From assembly GCF_020171725.1 (NCBI RefSeq), contig NZ_JAIVAJ010000011.1:1-59595 (forward strand): 59,595 nucleotides of DNA, read 5' to 3'. Below, piece after piece: positions 6,959-20,602 of the stretch. Both the position numbers and the translations under genes were made by a program. This DNA comes from Halobacillus litoralis (GTDB lineage: Bacteria > Bacillota > Bacilli > Bacillales > Halobacillaceae). Position 1 is the stretch's first letter; each line of letters opens with the position of its first letter. Under the pieces are notes generated by a model, which was given only the letters and a program-made list of their open reading frames with translations, was not told the DNA's origin and ran no database searches.

Positions 6959-7756
6959 CTAGTTTCTCGTGAGGAACAGCCCGATGACCACGACGACAAA
7001 TAACCCGTACATGACGTAATCCAGCTTTCCTATTTTCAGTTCCCTCAGTTTCGTCCGTCCCTCACCACCGCGATAGCCACGTGCCTCCATCGCCATAGCG
7101 AGCTCCTCAGCCCTTTTGAAGGCGCTGACGAACAACGGGACTAATAGAGGTACAACAGCCTTTATGCGGTCCTTAAATGAGCCTGTACGGAAGTCTACAC
7201 CACGGGAAGCCTGAGCTTTTGATATTTTCTCCGTTTCCTGCATCAATGTCGGAATGAACCTGAGGGAAATCGACATCATCAAGGCGAGCTCGTGGACCGG
7301 GAATCGCACCTTCTTCAGCGGTCCAAGCAGCTCCTCAATGGCATCTGTGATTTCGATTGGTGTTGTCGTCAAGGTCAACAATGAAGTGACGAGGATCAGC
7401 AGAAAGAATCTTAACGAGATCGCCGCCCCCTGAACGACTCCTTCCTCGTACACCTTAAAGCCCCAAAGGTTGAAGAGGAGGTCCCCTTCTTTAGTTACAA
7501 AAAGGTGGAGGATGAAGGTGAACAGGATCAGGAACCAAACAGGGGTCAACCCTTTCATGATGTAGCGGAGCGGAACCTTAGAGCTCGCAGCAGCTCCTAT
7601 GCCGAACAAGGCAAGCAGTCCGTAGCTCATAACAGAATTAGCAAAGAATACGATCAACACAAAGAAAAAGATGATGGCGATTTTGGACCTTGGATCTAGC
7701 CGGTGAACGACCGAATCACCCGGGACATACTGGCCGATTATCATAGAGCTACTCAT
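6959..7756 (-). CDS. ecfT: energy-coupling factor transporter transmembrane protein EcfT
   Basis: 265 aa with about five to six membrane segments. The two coupling-helix signatures are visible as ASRG (183-186) and EARG (224-227); these Ala-Arg-Gly motifs dock EcfT onto the two ATPases. EcfT links the ATPases to interchangeable substrate-binding S components encoded elsewhere, so the vitamin or metal carried cannot be told from this locus. ATG at 7756 lies inside the end of ecfA2 (8-nt overlap), with AGGGGG 8 nt upstream, pointing to translational coupling. Confidence 0.95.
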   Translation of the reverse strand: MSSSMIIGQYVPGDSVVHRLDPRSKIAIIFFFVLIVFFANSVMSYGLLALFGIGAAASSKVPLRYIMKGLTPVWFLILFTFILHLFVTKEGDLLFNLWGFKVYEEGVVQGAAISLRFFLLILVTSLLTLTTTPIEITDAIEELLGPLKKVRFPVHELALMMSISLRFIPTLMQETEKISKAQASRGVDFRTGSFKDRIKAVVPLLVPLFVSAFKRAEELAMAMEARGYRGGEGRTKLRELKIGKLDYVMYGLFVVVVIGLFLTRN

Positions 7757-8621
7757 GATCGCGGCCCCCTCTCACCATACGAGCCAGTTCCTTTGCTAAC
7801 TCTGCTATGCTTTGCCCTTCATAAGGAAGTCGGATATTCATCTTCTCTTCTACCTTGGCAAGAAAATCAATGACTTCCGGTACGTCGAGTTGCACGTTTT
7901 CTAAGGCTTCACGCTGCTTGAAGATCTCAAGCGGCGTCCCTTCCCGGTACACCTCTCCGTGATTCAATATGACAATATGATCAGCATACTTCAATGCATC
8001 CTCCATACTATGCGTCACTAAGATGGTTGTCAGCTCTTTCGACTTGTGAAGCTCATGAAACATGTCCATAATCTCACGCTGACCACTTGGGTCCAATCCA
8101 GCTGTCGGTTCATCGAGAACGAGTACTTCAGGGTTCATCGCGAGGACACCGGAAATCGCAACGCGTCTCATCTGTCCTCCACTCAAGTCGAAAGGAGAAC
8201 GCTCTAACAAGTCTTCACTCAACTTTGTAGCCTTGGCTGCCTGTTGGATCCTGTCTTCGATCTCCTTTTGTTCCACACCGAAATTCTCCGGGCCGAATGC
8301 GATATCTTTCGCTACGGTTTCTTCAAAGAGCTGGTGCTCCGGATATTGGAACACAACGCCGACTTTCTCACGCAGTTCCCGCAAGTGCTTGTTCTTCTCA
8401 CCTGAAACCAACGCATACGGGCCGATGTTCACTCTTCCTTCAGTGGGTTGGACCAATCCATTCAAATGTTGAAGGAGGGTCGATTTCCCGGAACCTGTGT
8501 GTCCGATAATAGCCACAAACGATCCGGATTGAATGGAGAAAGAAATATCCTGAAGAGCCCGGTGCTCAAATGGACTGCCGGGTTGATAGACGTAGCTTAC
8601 TTGGTCGAATGTAATGTCCAT
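7749..8621 (-). CDS. ecfA2: energy-coupling factor transporter ATPase EcfA2
   Basis: 290 aa ABC-type ATPase. Walker [10 protein letters not shown] (40-48), Q-loop FQYPEHQLF, signature LSGGQ, Walker [13 protein letters not shown] and the switch His in THSMEDA are all intact. It pairs with EcfA1 and EcfT to power group II ECF transporters for vitamins such as riboflavin, biotin, folate or thiamin. The start at 8621 overlaps the end of ecfA1 by 25 nt with GGAGG a few bases upstream. Confidence 0.95.
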   Translation of the reverse strand: MDITFDQVSYVYQPGSPFEHRALQDISFSIQSGSFVAIIGHTGSGKSTLLQHLNGLVQPTEGRVNIGPYALVSGEKNKHLRELREKVGVVFQYPEHQLFEETVAKDIAFGPENFGVEQKEIEDRIQQAAKATKLSEDLLERSPFDLSGGQMRRVAISGVLAMNPEVLVLDEPTAGLDPSGQREIMDMFHELHKSKELTTILVTHSMEDALKYADHIVILNHGEVYREGTPLEIFKQREALENVQLDVPEVIDFLAKVEEKMNIRLPYEGQSIAELAKELARMVRGGRDHE

Positions 8622-9436
8622 AGTTCCTCCAACAACTCCTGGTGATTCAGTGGCTCACGCGAAAGGGATAAACCAGCGTTCAACAATTCATCCGCCAGCT
8701 TACTTACAAATGGAGTATCCAAGCCAATTTCTATTAACTGTTCTTTCCTAGAGAAAATCTCACGAGGGCTGCCCTGCATCCACACTTTCCCCTGATTCAT
8801 AACGATGACACGGTCTGCTTGTGTCACTTCCTGCAGGTCGTGTGTGATGGTGATCAAAGCCAGGTTACGCTTGCTCTGCACGTCGCGTATTGTCTGCATA
8901 ATCTCTTTCCGGCCTTTCGGGTCGAGCATCGCTGTCGCCTCATCCAGAATGATGTACTTCGGAGACACCGCAAGAACACTTGCGATCGCAACACGCTGTT
9001 TCTGTCCACCCGATAGACGGTGTGGCTCCTGACGTTCATAGGCTTCCATTCCGACAGCTTCGAGACTCTCCGAAATACGTTCAACCATTAACTCACGAGA
9101 CATCCCGTGATTCTCCATGCCGAACGCTACATCGTCTCTTACCGTTGTCCCGACAAACTGGTTGTCAGGGTTCTGAAAGACCATCCCGACTTGTTCTCTG
9201 ATCTCCCATATCGTGTCCGGGTTTACTTTCTGTCCCGATACATAGATTTCTCCTTCTTGAGGAAATAATAAACCATTCATTAATTTAGCAATGGTCGATT
9301 TCCCAGAACCATTGTGTCCTATAATCGCTACCCATTCATCAGCATCAATGGTGAAGCTGACATTCTTCAGTACCCAGGGGGCGTCATCATGATAGCGGAA
9401 GGACACATTACGAAATTCGATCTGACTCTTTTCCAT
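8597..9436 (-). CDS. ecfA1: energy-coupling factor transporter ATPase EcfA1
   Basis: 279 aa from the ATG at 9436, which has AGAGGGGG 8 nt upstream; the reading from 9487 adds 17 residues without an RBS. Walker [11 protein letters not shown]-loop FQNPDNQFV, signature LSGGQ, Walker [12 protein letters not shown] and THDLQEV are intact. It is the first gene of the ECF module, shared by many S components. It is separated from rplQ by a terminator, a large palindromic repeat and a second weak terminator, so it probably has its own promoter, which I could not place with confidence. Confidence 0.94.
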   Translation of the reverse strand: MEKSQIEFRNVSFRYHDDAPWVLKNVSFTIDADEWVAIIGHNGSGKSTIAKLMNGLLFPQEGEIYVSGQKVNPDTIWEIREQVGMVFQNPDNQFVGTTVRDDVAFGMENHGMSRELMVERISESLEAVGMEAYERQEPHRLSGGQKQRVAIASVLAVSPKYIILDEATAMLDPKGRKEIMQTIRDVQSKRNLALITITHDLQEVTQADRVIVMNQGKVWMQGSPREIFSRKEQLIEIGLDTPFVSKLADELLNAGLSLSREPLNHQELLEELWTLHSTK

Positions 9437-9523
9437 TCGTGTTCCCCCTCTGCTCAACTCACTATTTCCCAGGAAATACGACAGCATTTCCTACCTCTAT
9501 CTTACCTATCTACTCATCTTCTG

Positions 9524-9549
9524 ACAAAAAATCGAGCAGCCGCCCGATT
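9524..9549 (-). terminator. hairpin with T-run between palindromic repeat and ecfA1
   Basis: AATCGAGC (9530-9537) pairs with GCCCGATT (9542-9549) with one mismatch. On the minus strand it is followed by TTTTTTGT. It sits downstream of the 9562-9673 palindrome and would end any transcript crossing that element before ecfA1. Confidence 0.6.
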
Positions 9550-9561
9550 TTGAAAAGCAAA

Positions 9562-9673
9562 GGCTCAGGGCACCCTGTGAGCTCCGAGCAGAAGAAGCAA
9601 AACGCCCGTAGGAACGTGTACTTTCTTCCCAAAGGCAGATTGCTTATTCGTGTCGGAGCTGGGTGCTGGAGCC
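9562..9673. repeat. 112-bp nested imperfect palindrome, probable interspersed structured repeat
   Basis: Six nested pairings share one centre near 9620: 9562-9566/9669-9673, 9570-9575/9661-9666, 9580-9587/9653-9660, 9591-9599/9641-9649 (8 of 9), 9604-9606/9634-9636 and 9611-9614/9626-9629. Either strand as RNA would form one long hairpin with small internal loops. The edges, AAAAGC...GGC and TGCTGGAGCCGGAC, recall dispersed intergenic repeats of thermophilic and halophilic Bacillaceae that I remember only loosely. On the minus strand a perfect TATAAT (9712-9717) lies just upstream and a terminator just downstream, so a roughly 170-nt noncoding RNA is the alternative. No coding sequence is seen in the 360 bp between ecfA1 and rplQ. 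Confidence 0.6.
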
Positions 9674-9730
9674 GGACGTTTATATGGCATGCGTGATCCA
9701 CATAGTCCAAAATTATAGTTTCTAGACAAT

Positions 9731-9776
9731 AAAAAAAGGGCTGGATTCAACCTCTTGACGAGATTCAGTCCTGCCC
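9731..9776 (-). terminator. terminator of the S10-spc-alpha cluster after rplQ
   Basis: GGGC (9738-9741) pairs with GCCC (9773-9776), extended by a long imperfect stem (9 of 12 matches inside). Seven T's follow on the minus strand. Confidence 0.85.
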
Positions 9777-9796
9777 TTTTCCAAGAATGGTATTCA

Positions 9797-10156
9797 TTAA
9801 ACTAGCTCAATGATTGCCATCTTTGCGCCATCACCTTTACGCTCGCCAAGCTTAAGCACGCGAGTGTAACCACCCTGACGGTCTTCGTAGCGTGGGCCGA
9901 TGTCAGAGAATAGCTTTTGCAAAGCTGTTTGCTCTCCTTCTTCATCAGCAGGAGCATTGTATAGGAATGATTCAGCTTGACGACGGGCATGAAGATCGCC
10001 GCGTTTACCAAGAGTAATCATTTTTTCTACAACAGAACGAAGCTCTTTTGCTTTAGCTTCTGTTGTTTCTAAACGTTCATGGATGATCAAGTCTGTCGCT
10101 AAGTTACGAAGAAGCGCCATACGCTGATCTGTAGTACGTCCTAGTTTTCTAGCCAT
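9797..10156 (-). CDS. rplQ: 50S ribosomal protein L17
   Basis: 119 aa, full length, with the N-terminal pattern [15 protein letters not shown] and a conserved C-terminus [13 protein letters not shown]17 lies near the peptide exit tunnel. It follows rpoA and is the last gene of the alpha operon; a strong terminator comes 20 nt after it. Confidence 0.97.
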   Translation of the reverse strand: MARKLGRTTDQRMALLRNLATDLIIHERLETTEAKAKELRSVVEKMITLGKRGDLHARRQAESFLYNAPADEEGEQTALQKLFSDIGPRYEDRQGGYTRVLKLGERKGDGAKMAIIELV

Positions 10157-10202
10157 TGATAATTCCCTCCCTTTTTGGAAACTCTTCGATGTTATCTATC
10201 AA

Positions 10203-11147
10203 TCAATCGTCTTTTCTTAATCCAAGTCCAAGTTCATCAAGCTTGTGCTTCACTTCTTCAAGAGACTTACGACCAAGGTTACGCACCTTCATCATGTCTT
10301 CTTCAGATTTGTTTGCAAGCTCTTGGACTGTGTTAATTCCCGCACGCTTCAAGCAATTATAAGAACGAACAGAAAGATCAAGCTCTTCAATCGTCATTTC
10401 AAGAACTTTCTCTTTTTGGTCCTCTTCTTTCTCGACCATGATTTCAGCTTTTTGAGCTTCATCTGTCATGCCGACAAAGATATTGAGGTGTTCCATATAC
10501 ACTTTCGCGCCAAGAGAAATCGCTTCTTCTGGACGGATGCTTCCATCTGTCCAAACATCCAACGTCAGTTTATCGAAGTTCGATGTTTGTCCGATACGCG
10601 TATTCTCTACTTGGTACGTCACACGGGATACAGGCGTAAAGATAGAATCCACTGGAATCACGCCGATTGGTAAATCTTCGTGGTTGTTTCCTTCTGCTGG
10701 ACGATATCCTCTGCCACGCTCTGCAGTAATACGCATGCGTAAGTTAGCATTGCTATCAAGTGTAGCAATATGAAGATCTGGATTTAGAACTTCTACATCA
10801 CTGTCGTGCGTAATGTCTGCTGCTGTTACTTTCCCTTCACCCTGAACATCAATCTCTAAAGTCTTCTCTTCGTCGGAGTACACCTTCAAAGCTAGTTTCT
10901 TCAGGTTCAACACAACTGTCGTTACGTCCTCGACTACACCTTCGATGGTTGAGAACTCGTGTAGGACACCGTCGATTTGAACTGATGTTACAGCAGCGCC
11001 AGGAAGTGAGGATAATAGGATACGACGCAAGGAGTTACCTAGAGTTGTACCATACCCACGCTCAAGCGGTTCTACGACGAACTTACCAAAAGTAGAATCA
11101 TCGTTGATCTCAACCGTCTCAATTTTTGGCTTTTCAATTTCGATCAT
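10203..11147 (-). CDS. rpoA: DNA-directed RNA polymerase subunit alpha
   Basis: 314 aa, as in B. subtilis. The N-terminal dimerisation domain carries [21 protein letters not shown]; the C-terminal domain (from about residue 245) carries [19 protein letters not shown] and KLDELGLGL and binds UP elements and activators. It is placed between rpsK and rplQ as in other Firmicutes, so RNA polymerase is made with the ribosome. A 176-nt gap with two stem-loops precedes it. Confidence 0.98.
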   Translation of the reverse strand: MIEIEKPKIETVEINDDSTFGKFVVEPLERGYGTTLGNSLRRILLSSLPGAAVTSVQIDGVLHEFSTIEGVVEDVTTVVLNLKKLALKVYSDEEKTLEIDVQGEGKVTAADITHDSDVEVLNPDLHIATLDSNANLRMRITAERGRGYRPAEGNNHEDLPIGVIPVDSIFTPVSRVTYQVENTRIGQTSNFDKLTLDVWTDGSIRPEEAISLGAKVYMEHLNIFVGMTDEAQKAEIMVEKEEDQKEKVLEMTIEELDLSVRSYNCLKRAGINTVQELANKSEEDMMKVRNLGRKSLEEVKHKLDELGLGLRKDD

Positions 11148-11180
11148 TACACTAAACCCTCCTTCAAAACGTCGAAACCC

Positions 11181-11241
11181 CGGTTAGACAACGGTCTAAC
11201 CGAAATTCCTCAGGTAGGCAGTTCCGATTCAAGACAACTGC
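11181..11241 (-). other. two stem-loops in the rpsK-rpoA gap
   Basis: CGGTTAGAC pairs perfectly with GTCTAACCG across a 4-nt loop (11181-11202). A second, GCAGTT with AACTGC, lies at 11218-11241. Neither is followed by a T-run on the minus strand, so they are not ordinary terminators. They may be RNA processing, stability or attenuation elements in the 176-nt gap; nothing else is visible there. Confidence 0.5.
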
Positions 11242-11323
11242 ACGTTTTCTCTGTCTACTGCGGTGCTGTTTGAATGCTATCATAACCCATTATAGACAGG
11301 GTGACAAATTCTATTCAGAACAA

Positions 11324-11716
11324 TTATACGCGACGACGTTTTGGTGGACGGCAACCGTTGTGTGGTACTGGAGTTACGTCTACGATTGCAGTGATTTCAA
11401 GACCTGCTGCTTGTAGAGAACGGATTGCTGCTTCACGACCAGCACCAGGGCCTTTTACTGATACTTCTAGAGATTTCATTCCGTTGTCCATTGCATCTTT
11501 CGCTGCAGCTTCAGAAGCCATTTGAGCGGCGAAAGGAGTAGACTTACGAGAACCTTTGAAACCTAGAGAACCAGCACTGCTCCAGCTAATTACATTACCT
11601 TGAACATCGGTGATCGTTACGATCGTGTTGTTGAATGTAGAACGGATGTGAGCCACACCAGTTTCTATATTCTTTTTCACGCGACGCTTACGACGAGTAT
11701 TTCCTTTACGTGCCAT
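11324..11716 (-). CDS. rpsK: 30S ribosomal protein S11
   Basis: 130 aa, full length. Typical S11 features are [38 protein letters not shown] and the basic C-terminus [14 protein letters not shown]11 forms part of the platform that contacts mRNA upstream of the P site. It lies between rpsM and rpoA with a good RBS (GGAGGT). Confidence 0.97.
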   Translation of the reverse strand: MARKGNTRRKRRVKKNIETGVAHIRSTFNNTIVTITDVQGNVISWSSAGSLGFKGSRKSTPFAAQMASEAAAKDAMDNGMKSLEVSVKGPGAGREAAIRSLQAAGLEITAIVDVTPVPHNGCRPPKRRRV

Positions 11717-11744
11717 AGATTAGCTTACCTCCTTTGTATTTCGA

Positions 11745-12110
11745 TTACTTACGTTTATTCGCAACTGTACGACGTGGACCTTTACGTGTACGAGAGTTGT
11801 TTTTCGTTTTCTGACCGCGAAGTGGAAGACCACGACGGTGGCGGATTCCGCGGTAAGAACCGATTTCGATTAGACGCTTGATGTTAAGAGAGTTCTCACG
11901 GCGAAGGTCACCTTCAACGTTCAACTCATCCACAACTTTACGGATCTTACCTAGTTCGTCTTCTGTAAGATCGCGTACACGAGTGTCTTTAGAAACTCCA
12001 GCTTGATCAAGAACTTCAACAGCTAGAGACTTTCCGATACCATATACATAAGTTAGAGAGATTACCACGCGCTTATCGCGGGGAATATCTACACCTGCTA
12101 TACGTGCCAT
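11745..12110 (-). CDS. rpsM: 30S ribosomal protein S13
   Basis: 121 aa, starting [20 protein letters not shown]. It has the helix-two-turn-helix pattern and the basic C-terminal tail [11 protein letters not shown] that reaches the P-site tRNA. S13 sits in the head of the 30S and forms bridges to the 50S. It follows rpmJ by 22 nt. Confidence 0.97.
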   Translation of the reverse strand: MARIAGVDIPRDKRVVISLTYVYGIGKSLAVEVLDQAGVSKDTRVRDLTEDELGKIRKVVDELNVEGDLRRENSLNIKRLIEIGSYRGIRHRRGLPLRGQKTKNNSRTRKGPRRTVANKRK

Positions 12111-12131
12111 AGGGTTGCACCTCCTTCAGTT

Positions 12132-12272
<141 letters not shown>

Positions 12273-12491
12273 TTATTTGTAACGGTACGTAATACGACCC
12301 TTAGTCAAATCATAAGGAGAAAGTTCTACCGTTACTTTGTCTCCTGGCAAGATTCGAATAAAGTGCATGCGAATTTTACCTGAAACATGGGCTAAAACGG
12401 TATGACCGTTCTCGAGCTCTACCTTAAACTGTGCGTTTGGTAAGGTTTCAACGATTGTTCCTTCTACTTCAATTACATCGTCTTTCGCCAT
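12273..12491 (-). CDS. infA: translation initiation factor IF-1
   Basis: 72 aa, the standard size. The OB-fold is seen in [20 protein letters not shown] and [22 protein letters not shown]-1 occupies the 30S A site during initiation and works with IF-2 and IF-3. Its start overlaps the end of the KOW protein gene by 23 nt. Confidence 0.97.
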   Translation of the reverse strand: MAKDDVIEVEGTIVETLPNAQFKVELENGHTVLAHVSGKIRMHFIRILPGDKVTVELSPYDLTKGRITYRYK

Positions 12492-12804
12492 CGAGTTGAT
12501 CTCCCTTCTTCAAATCAGTCACTAGTTCATTGACATATTTCGAAACAGCAAATCGTAATTTACCGTTTGTGACTCGACCAGTTTCCAGAAGGCTGTTCTG
12601 AACCTCCGGAGAGACGAAGTCCATGAGCTCAATGTGCTGCATGTTCTTTTTCTTTGGTCGATCGTACTTCCTCTTCTCTCCGTCGGCAAGCAGCACAAAG
12701 CGGCCATCCAGCACGTCGATCACGACGGCGTACTGTCCTGCCTCACGCCCCTGCACAATACGAACAACTTGACCTATTCGCGGACTCGACTCAGATTCGT
12801 TCAA
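12469..12804 (-). CDS. KOW-domain RNA-binding protein (L14e-like)
   Basis: 111 aa. The N-terminal half has a KOW-type motif: [32 protein letters not shown], followed by a basic [11 protein letters not shown] segment. The C-terminal half is helical ([15 protein letters not shown]). Such small KOW proteins, related to archaeal/eukaryotic L14e, occur between map and infA in Bacillaceae; B. subtilis carries ybzG at this place. Ribosome association is likely but not shown by the sequence. It follows map by 16 nt, so it is cotranscribed. Confidence 0.85.
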   Translation of the reverse strand: MNESESSPRIGQVVRIVQGREAGQYAVVIDVLDGRFVLLADGEKRKYDRPKKKNMQHIELMDFVSPEVQNSLLETGRVTNGKLRFAVSKYVNELVTDLKKGDQLDGERRCN

Positions 12805-12820
12805 ATACGATCACCTTCAT

Positions 12821-15547
<2,727 letters not shown>

Positions 15548-15548
<1 letters not shown>

Positions 15549-15988
15549 TAAATCACCTCAGTTTGACCGCCCGCTGCTTCAATTGCTTCTTTCGCTGAAG
15601 CAGAGAACTTGTGAGCTTTCACTGTAAGTTTCTTCTCGATAGAACCTTTAGCTAGTACTTTGATGCCGGCTTTCTCTTTAGAGACAACGCCAGTTTCAAG
15701 TAGTAGTTCAGGTGTAACCTCTGTACCCTCTTCGAAACGGTTGAGAGCGTCAAGGTTAATGATCGCAAATTCCTTACGGTGAACGTTCGTGAAACCACGC
15801 TTAGGCAGGCGTTGGAATAGTGGCATTTGACCACCCTCGAAACCTGGGCGAGTCTTGCTACCAGAACGCTGTCCTTGACCTTTGTGGCCACGTCCAGATG
15901 TTTTACCGTTACCAGAAGCCATACCACGACCTACGCGGTTACGTTCTTTACGAGTACCTTTAGCCGCTTTTAGTTCATGCAGTTTCAT
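15548..15988 (-). CDS. rplO: 50S ribosomal protein L15
   Basis: 146 aa, full length. The Gly/Arg-rich N-terminal extension ([19 protein letters not shown]) threads into 23S rRNA, and the globular C-terminal domain follows. It is next to rpmD and secY as in all Firmicutes. Confidence 0.97.
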
Positions 15989-16018
15989 GCGAGCACCTCC
16001 TTAATTTATAATTTTCTA

Positions 16019-16201
16019 TTATACTTCTTTAACCGATACAAGGTGAGATACCTTTTCAGCCATACCTCGGATCGCTGGGTTATCTTCAAGTACGACAGTT
16101 TGACGGATCTTTTTAAGACCTAGCGCCTTGACAGTAGAGCGCTGATCTTGCGGTCTACCAATAACACTGCGCGTGAGGGTAATTTCTAACTTTTTAGCCA
16201 T
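16019..16201 (-). CDS. rpmD: 50S ribosomal protein L30
   Basis: 60 aa, short bacterial form. [18 protein letters not shown] and the GLKKIRQTV segment are typical. It binds 23S domain II and lies between rpsE and rplO. Confidence 0.96.
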   Translation of the reverse strand: MAKKLEITLTRSVIGRPQDQRSTVKALGLKKIRQTVVLEDNPAIRGMAEKVSHLVSVKEV

Positions 16202-16219
16202 TGTATTTCCCTCCTTATT

Positions 16220-16717
16220 TTACAGTTCTTCGACAGTCTTCCCACGAAGTTTAGCAACGTCTTCTGCGCGCTTAAGCTCGCTAAGTCCAGTTAGTGTCGC
16301 ACGCACCATGTTGATTGGTGTGTTTGAACCAAGTGACTTAGACAGGATGTCTTGAACACCTGCAAGCTCAAGTACCGCACGGACAGGTCCACCAGCGATA
16401 ACTCCAGTACCTTCTGCAGCTGGTTTCATCAAGATGTTACCCGCACCAAAGCGACCGTTGATTTCGTGTGGGATCGTCGTACCTTTGACAGGTACTGTGA
16501 TTAGATTTTTCTTCGCATCATCAATAGCCTTCTTGATCGCTTCAGGTACCTCTTGGGCTTTACCTGTACCGAAGCCAACATGACCATTTTTATCTCCTAC
16601 TACAACCAATGCAGCAAAGCGGAAACGACGTCCACCTTTAACTACCTTCGCAACACGGTTGATCGTAACTACGCGTTCTTCAAGATCCAGTTTGTTAGGG
16701 TCGATTGTTGTTTTCAT
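16220..16717 (-). CDS. rpsE: 30S ribosomal protein S5
   Basis: 165 aa. The N-terminal double-stranded RNA-binding domain ([19 protein letters not shown]) is followed by the S5 C-terminal domain ([16 protein letters not shown]). S5 lines the mRNA entry channel and affects decoding accuracy; the loop Lys-Gly-Gly-Arg region, where spectinomycin resistance arises, is unaltered in type. Confidence 0.97.
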   Translation of the reverse strand: MKTTIDPNKLDLEERVVTINRVAKVVKGGRRFRFAALVVVGDKNGHVGFGTGKAQEVPEAIKKAIDDAKKNLITVPVKGTTIPHEINGRFGAGNILMKPAAEGTGVIAGGPVRAVLELAGVQDILSKSLGSNTPINMVRATLTGLSELKRAEDVAKLRGKTVEEL

Positions 16718-16737
16718 TAATGTCCCTCCTTTAACGA

Positions 16738-17100
16738 TTAAAATTCCAGGCCGGCTTCGCGAGCCGCGTCTGCTAGGGCTTTAACACGTCCGTGATACAA
16801 GTAACCACCGCGGTCAAATACAACAACTTTATATCCGTTGTCGATTGCACGCTTTGCTACCATTTCACCGACTTTTTGTGCTGCTTCAACGTTACCAGTT
16901 GTACCAAGATCAAAGTCATTGTCAACAGTAGACGCACTTGCTACAGTTACCTGGCTTTCATCGTTGATAAGTTGAGCGTAAATGTGTTTGTTAGAGCGAT
17001 ACACGTTCAAACGTGGGCGTTCAGCTGTGCCAAAGACGTTCTTACGAACACGTGCATGACGCTTCTTACGCACGACGTTTTTATCTGCCTTCGAGATCAT
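16738..17100 (-). CDS. rplR: 50S ribosomal protein L18
   Basis: 120 aa from the ATG at 17100, which has AGGAG 8 nt upstream; three extra residues are possible from an upstream codon. It has the core [20 protein letters not shown] and a C-terminal [15 protein letters not shown]18 brings 5S rRNA into the 50S together with L5. Confidence 0.97.
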   Translation of the reverse strand: MISKADKNVVRKKRHARVRKNVFGTAERPRLNVYRSNKHIYAQLINDESQVTVASASTVDNDFDLGTTGNVEAAQKVGEMVAKRAIDNGYKVVVFDRGGYLYHGRVKALADAAREAGLEF

Positions 17101-17133
17101 TCGGGTCACTCCTTTCTATACATTACCTAAGCC

Positions 17134-17670
17134 TTACTTAGCTGTTTTACCTTCTTTTCTGCGTACACGTTCGTTTTCGTAACGAATTCCTTTACCTTTA
17201 TAAGGCTCCGGAGGACGAATCGCACGAATGTTAGCTGCAACTGCGCCAACAAGCTCTTTGTCGATACCTTTAACCGTTACCTTCGTTTGAGAAGGAACTT
17301 CGATTTCGATACCTTCGCGCTTTTCTACCTCTACTGGGTGGGAGTAACCAGCGTTAATGACAACTTGGTCTCCTTGTTTCTGAGCACGGTAACCTACACC
17401 GATGATTTCAAGACTTTTCTCGAAGCCTTTAGAAACACCTTCAACCATGTTACCGATCAGGCTGCGGGTAGTACCGTGAAGAGCACGGTGTTCTTTGTGG
17501 TCGCTTGGACGAGCAACTGTAAGAACGTTATCTTCGATCGTAACTGTAATGTCCTCGTGGAACGTACGAGTAAGTTCACCTTTTGGACCTTTAACAGTGA
17601 TTGTTTGGTTATCCTGAACGATTTCTACACCTTCAGGGATTTCAAGTGATTTAAAACCTACGCGAGACAT
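17134..17670 (-). CDS. rplF: 50S ribosomal protein L6
   Basis: 178 aa with the two repeated L6 domains; the signature [14 protein letters not shown] lies near the C-terminus. L6 is near the factor-binding region and the sarcin-ricin loop. It lies between rpsH and rplR. Confidence 0.97.
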   Translation of the reverse strand: MSRVGFKSLEIPEGVEIVQDNQTITVKGPKGELTRTFHEDITVTIEDNVLTVARPSDHKEHRALHGTTRSLIGNMVEGVSKGFEKSLEIIGVGYRAQKQGDQVVINAGYSHPVEVEKREGIEIEVPSQTKVTVKGIDKELVGAVAANIRAIRPPEPYKGKGIRYENERVRRKEGKTAK

Positions 17671-17701
17671 ATTGTTGCACCTCCTGTCTTATCTGTTTTT
17701 A

Positions 17702-18100
17702 TTACCAGATGTAAGCTAGAACTTCGCCACCGATGGCTTGTTCACGAGCTTCTTTATCTGTTAGTAAACCTTTTGATGTTGATACGACGGCTACACCAAG
17801 TCCGTTAAGAACTTTCGGAAGCTCTTCAGCTTTAGCGTAAACACGTAGTCCTGGCTTACTGATACGTTTTACACCAGTGATTACGCGTTCGTTGCTTTGT
17901 CCGTACTTAAGGAAGATGCGAAGTACACCCTGTTTGCTGTCTTCTACAAATTCATAATCACGTACAAAACCTTCACGCTTAAGGATATCAGCGATTTCTT
18001 TCTTTACGTTAGAAGCTGGAAGCTCAAGCTTCTCGTGACGTACCATGTTAGCGTTACGAATACGCGTTAGCATATCTGCAATTGGATCTGTCATTGTCAT
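17702..18100 (-). CDS. rpsH: 30S ribosomal protein S8
   Basis: 132 aa, as in B. subtilis. [19 protein letters not shown] at the N-terminus and [12 protein letters not shown] near the C-terminus are typical. S8 binds the central domain of 16S rRNA early in assembly. Confidence 0.97.
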   Translation of the reverse strand: MTMTDPIADMLTRIRNANMVRHEKLELPASNVKKEIADILKREGFVRDYEFVEDSKQGVLRIFLKYGQSNERVITGVKRISKPGLRVYAKAEELPKVLNGLGVAVVSTSKGLLTDKEAREQAIGGEVLAYIW

Positions 18101-18130
18101 AACTCATTTACCTCCTTCCCTAAATCGGGT

Positions 18131-18316
18131 TTACCAGCTGGCTTTTTTGACACCAGGGATTTGTCCTTTATATGCAAGTTCACGGAAACAAATACGGCAA
18201 AGCTTAAACTTACGAAGTACAGAGTGTGGACGTCCGCAACGTTCACAGCGCGTATATTCGCGTACTTGATACTTCTGTTTACGCTTCTGTTTCGCGACCA
18301 TTGATTTTTTAGCCAC
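18131..18316 (-). CDS. rpsN: 30S ribosomal protein S14, zinc-binding type Z
   Basis: 61 aa, the short zinc form. The four cysteines of CERCGRPH and CRICF form the zinc ribbon. B. subtilis also has a longer zinc-free paralogue induced when zinc is scarce; none is seen in this window. Confidence 0.97.
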   Translation of the reverse strand: MAKKSMVAKQKRKQKYQVREYTRCERCGRPHSVLRKFKLCRICFRELAYKGQIPGVKKASW

Positions 18317-18342
18317 TATTTTCCCTCCTTATCGTTAGCTCA

Positions 18343-18882
18343 TTATTTTTGAAACGGCATACCGAATTGAGCTAATAGTTCACGGGATTCTTCGTCAGAG
18401 TCAGCAGTTGTAACGATGACGATATCCATACCACGCACTTTACTTACTTTATCGTAATCAATTTCTGGGAAAATCAATTGTTCTTTAACACCAAGTGTGT
18501 AGTTACCACGGCCATCAAATGCTTTCTTAGAGATACCACGGAAGTCACGTACACGTGGAAGAGACACTTGGATCAGTTTTTGCAAGAACTGGTACATGCG
18601 CTCTCCGCGAAGTGTAACCTTCGCACCGATTGGCATGCCTTCACGTAGACGGAAACCAGCGATTGATTTCTTCGCTTTCGTGATAACAGGCTTCTGACCA
18701 GTGATCATTGTTAGCTCTTCTACAGCTGTATCTAGTGCTTTCGCGTTCTGAACAGCATCACCTACACCCATGTTGACAACGATCTTTTCAACTTTTGGTG
18801 TCTGCATGATTGAATCATAGTTAAATTTGTTCATCAGAGATGGAACAACTTCTTCTTTATATTGTTTCTTTAGTTCGTTCAT
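18343..18882 (-). CDS. rplE: 50S ribosomal protein L5
   Basis: 179 aa, full length, with [16 protein letters not shown] and [20 protein letters not shown]5 binds 5S rRNA and forms a bridge to the 30S head. It follows rplX in the spc order. Confidence 0.97.
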   Translation of the reverse strand: MNELKKQYKEEVVPSLMNKFNYDSIMQTPKVEKIVVNMGVGDAVQNAKALDTAVEELTMITGQKPVITKAKKSIAGFRLREGMPIGAKVTLRGERMYQFLQKLIQVSLPRVRDFRGISKKAFDGRGNYTLGVKEQLIFPEIDYDKVSKVRGMDIVIVTTADSDEESRELLAQFGMPFQK

Positions 18883-18908
18883 CGTGTGGCCCTCCTTTCA
18901 TTTATGGG

Positions 18909-19220
18909 TTATTTATCTAGTGCTTCACCAGATTTTTTCGCGATACGAACTTTCTTGTCGCCCTCCACTTTATAGCCAACACGTGTTGGTTCGCCAGTTT
19001 TCGGGTCGATTGGCATTACGTTTGAAACGTGGATCGATGCTTCTTGAGTCAAGATTCCACCTTGTGGGTTCTCTTGGGAAGGCTTAGAGTGTTTTTTCAC
19101 TTCGTTGACACCTTCAACAAGAACACGGTCCTGTTTTGGATAAGCTTCAAGGATTGTACCTTGCTTGCCTTTATCCTTACCAGTAATAACCATTACTTTG
19201 TCACCTTTTTTTACGTGCAT
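18909..19220 (-). CDS. rplX: 50S ribosomal protein L24
   Basis: 103 aa from the ATG at 19220 ([18 protein letters not shown]), preceded by AAGGAGGTG; nine more in-frame codons upstream lack an RBS. The N-terminal KOW motif binds 23S rRNA; L24 is an assembly initiator protein near the exit tunnel. Confidence 0.97.
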   Translation of the reverse strand: MHVKKGDKVMVITGKDKGKQGTILEAYPKQDRVLVEGVNEVKKHSKPSQENPQGGILTQEASIHVSNVMPIDPKTGEPTRVGYKVEGDKKVRIAKKSGEALDK

Positions 19221-19260
19221 TCTTCGCGCACCTCCTTGACAAGGCATTTTCGATTCGGAA

Positions 19261-19629
19261 TTACAATACTTCTGGAGCTAGAGAAACGATTTTCATGAAC
19301 TTAGCTTCGCGTAGTTCACGAGCAACCGGTCCAAAGATACGAGTACCGCGTGGCCCTTTATCATCACGGATGATTACGGCTGCGTTCTCATCAAAACGGA
19401 TGTAAGAACCATCTACACGGCGAACACCGCTCTTGGTACGTACGATTACGGCTTTAACTACTTCACCTTTTTTAACAACGCCCCCTGGTGTTGCCTGTTT
19501 CACTGTCGCAGTGATGACATCACCAATGTTCGCAGTTTTACGGCCTGATCCACCCAATACTTTAATAGTTTGGATTTCACGAGCACCAGAGTTATCTGCA
19601 ACTTTCAGACGACTTTCCTGTTGGATCAT
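19261..19629 (-). CDS. rplN: 50S ribosomal protein L14
   Basis: 122 aa, full length: [19 protein letters not shown] at the start and [23 protein letters not shown] at the end. It lies at the subunit interface and forms a bridge to 16S rRNA. Confidence 0.97.
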   Translation of the reverse strand: MIQQESRLKVADNSGAREIQTIKVLGGSGRKTANIGDVITATVKQATPGGVVKKGEVVKAVIVRTKSGVRRVDGSYIRFDENAAVIIRDDKGPRGTRIFGPVARELREAKFMKIVSLAPEVL

Positions 19630-19671
19630 ACCATGTAACCTCCCTTCGGATTATATCCGATCGAACTTGAA

Positions 19672-19935
19672 TTAGATAATAACAGACTCTTCAACAACTT
19701 CGACGAGACGGAAACGTTTAGACGCTGATAGCGGACGCGTTTCCATGATGCTTACGATGTCACCATTTTTCGCTTGGTTGTTTTCGTCATGAGCTTTTAA
19801 CTTTTTGGAATACTTTACGCGTTTGCCATAAAGCTTGTGGAACTTATAAGTTTCTACTAAGACAGTGATTGTTTTGTCCATTTTGTCAGAAACAACACGT
19901 CCAGTATAAACCTTACGATTATTACGTTCAGTCAT
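19672..19935 (-). CDS. rpsQ: 30S ribosomal protein S17
   Basis: 87 aa from the ATG at 19935 ([20 protein letters not shown]), with AGGAGG about 10 nt upstream. It has the OB-fold protein pattern binding 16S helices 7 and 11. It is 24 nt behind rpmC. Confidence 0.97.
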   Translation of the reverse strand: MTERNNRKVYTGRVVSDKMDKTITVLVETYKFHKLYGKRVKYSKKLKAHDENNQAKNGDIVSIMETRPLSASKRFRLVEVVEESVII

Positions 19936-19959
19936 GTGAGGGTGACCTCCTCTCATCTA

Positions 19960-20584
<625 letters not shown>

Positions 20585-20602
20585 AATGCTGTTCCCCCTT
20601 CC

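Noticed and set aside
9553..9730. SRP RNA, 6S RNA or a known riboswitch ahead of ecfA1
   Set aside because: No SRP domain IV motif (GGAAGCAGC-like tetraloop), no central open bubble of 6S type, and no riboswitch core that I recognise; left as a structured repeat of unknown nature.
10245..10673. 142-codon plus-strand frame opposite rpoA
   Set aside because: Shadow of rpoA on the other strand; rich in Phe, His and Arg, with no RBS. Similar long antisense frames opposite rplA, rpoB, rpoC and nusG were dropped for the same reason.
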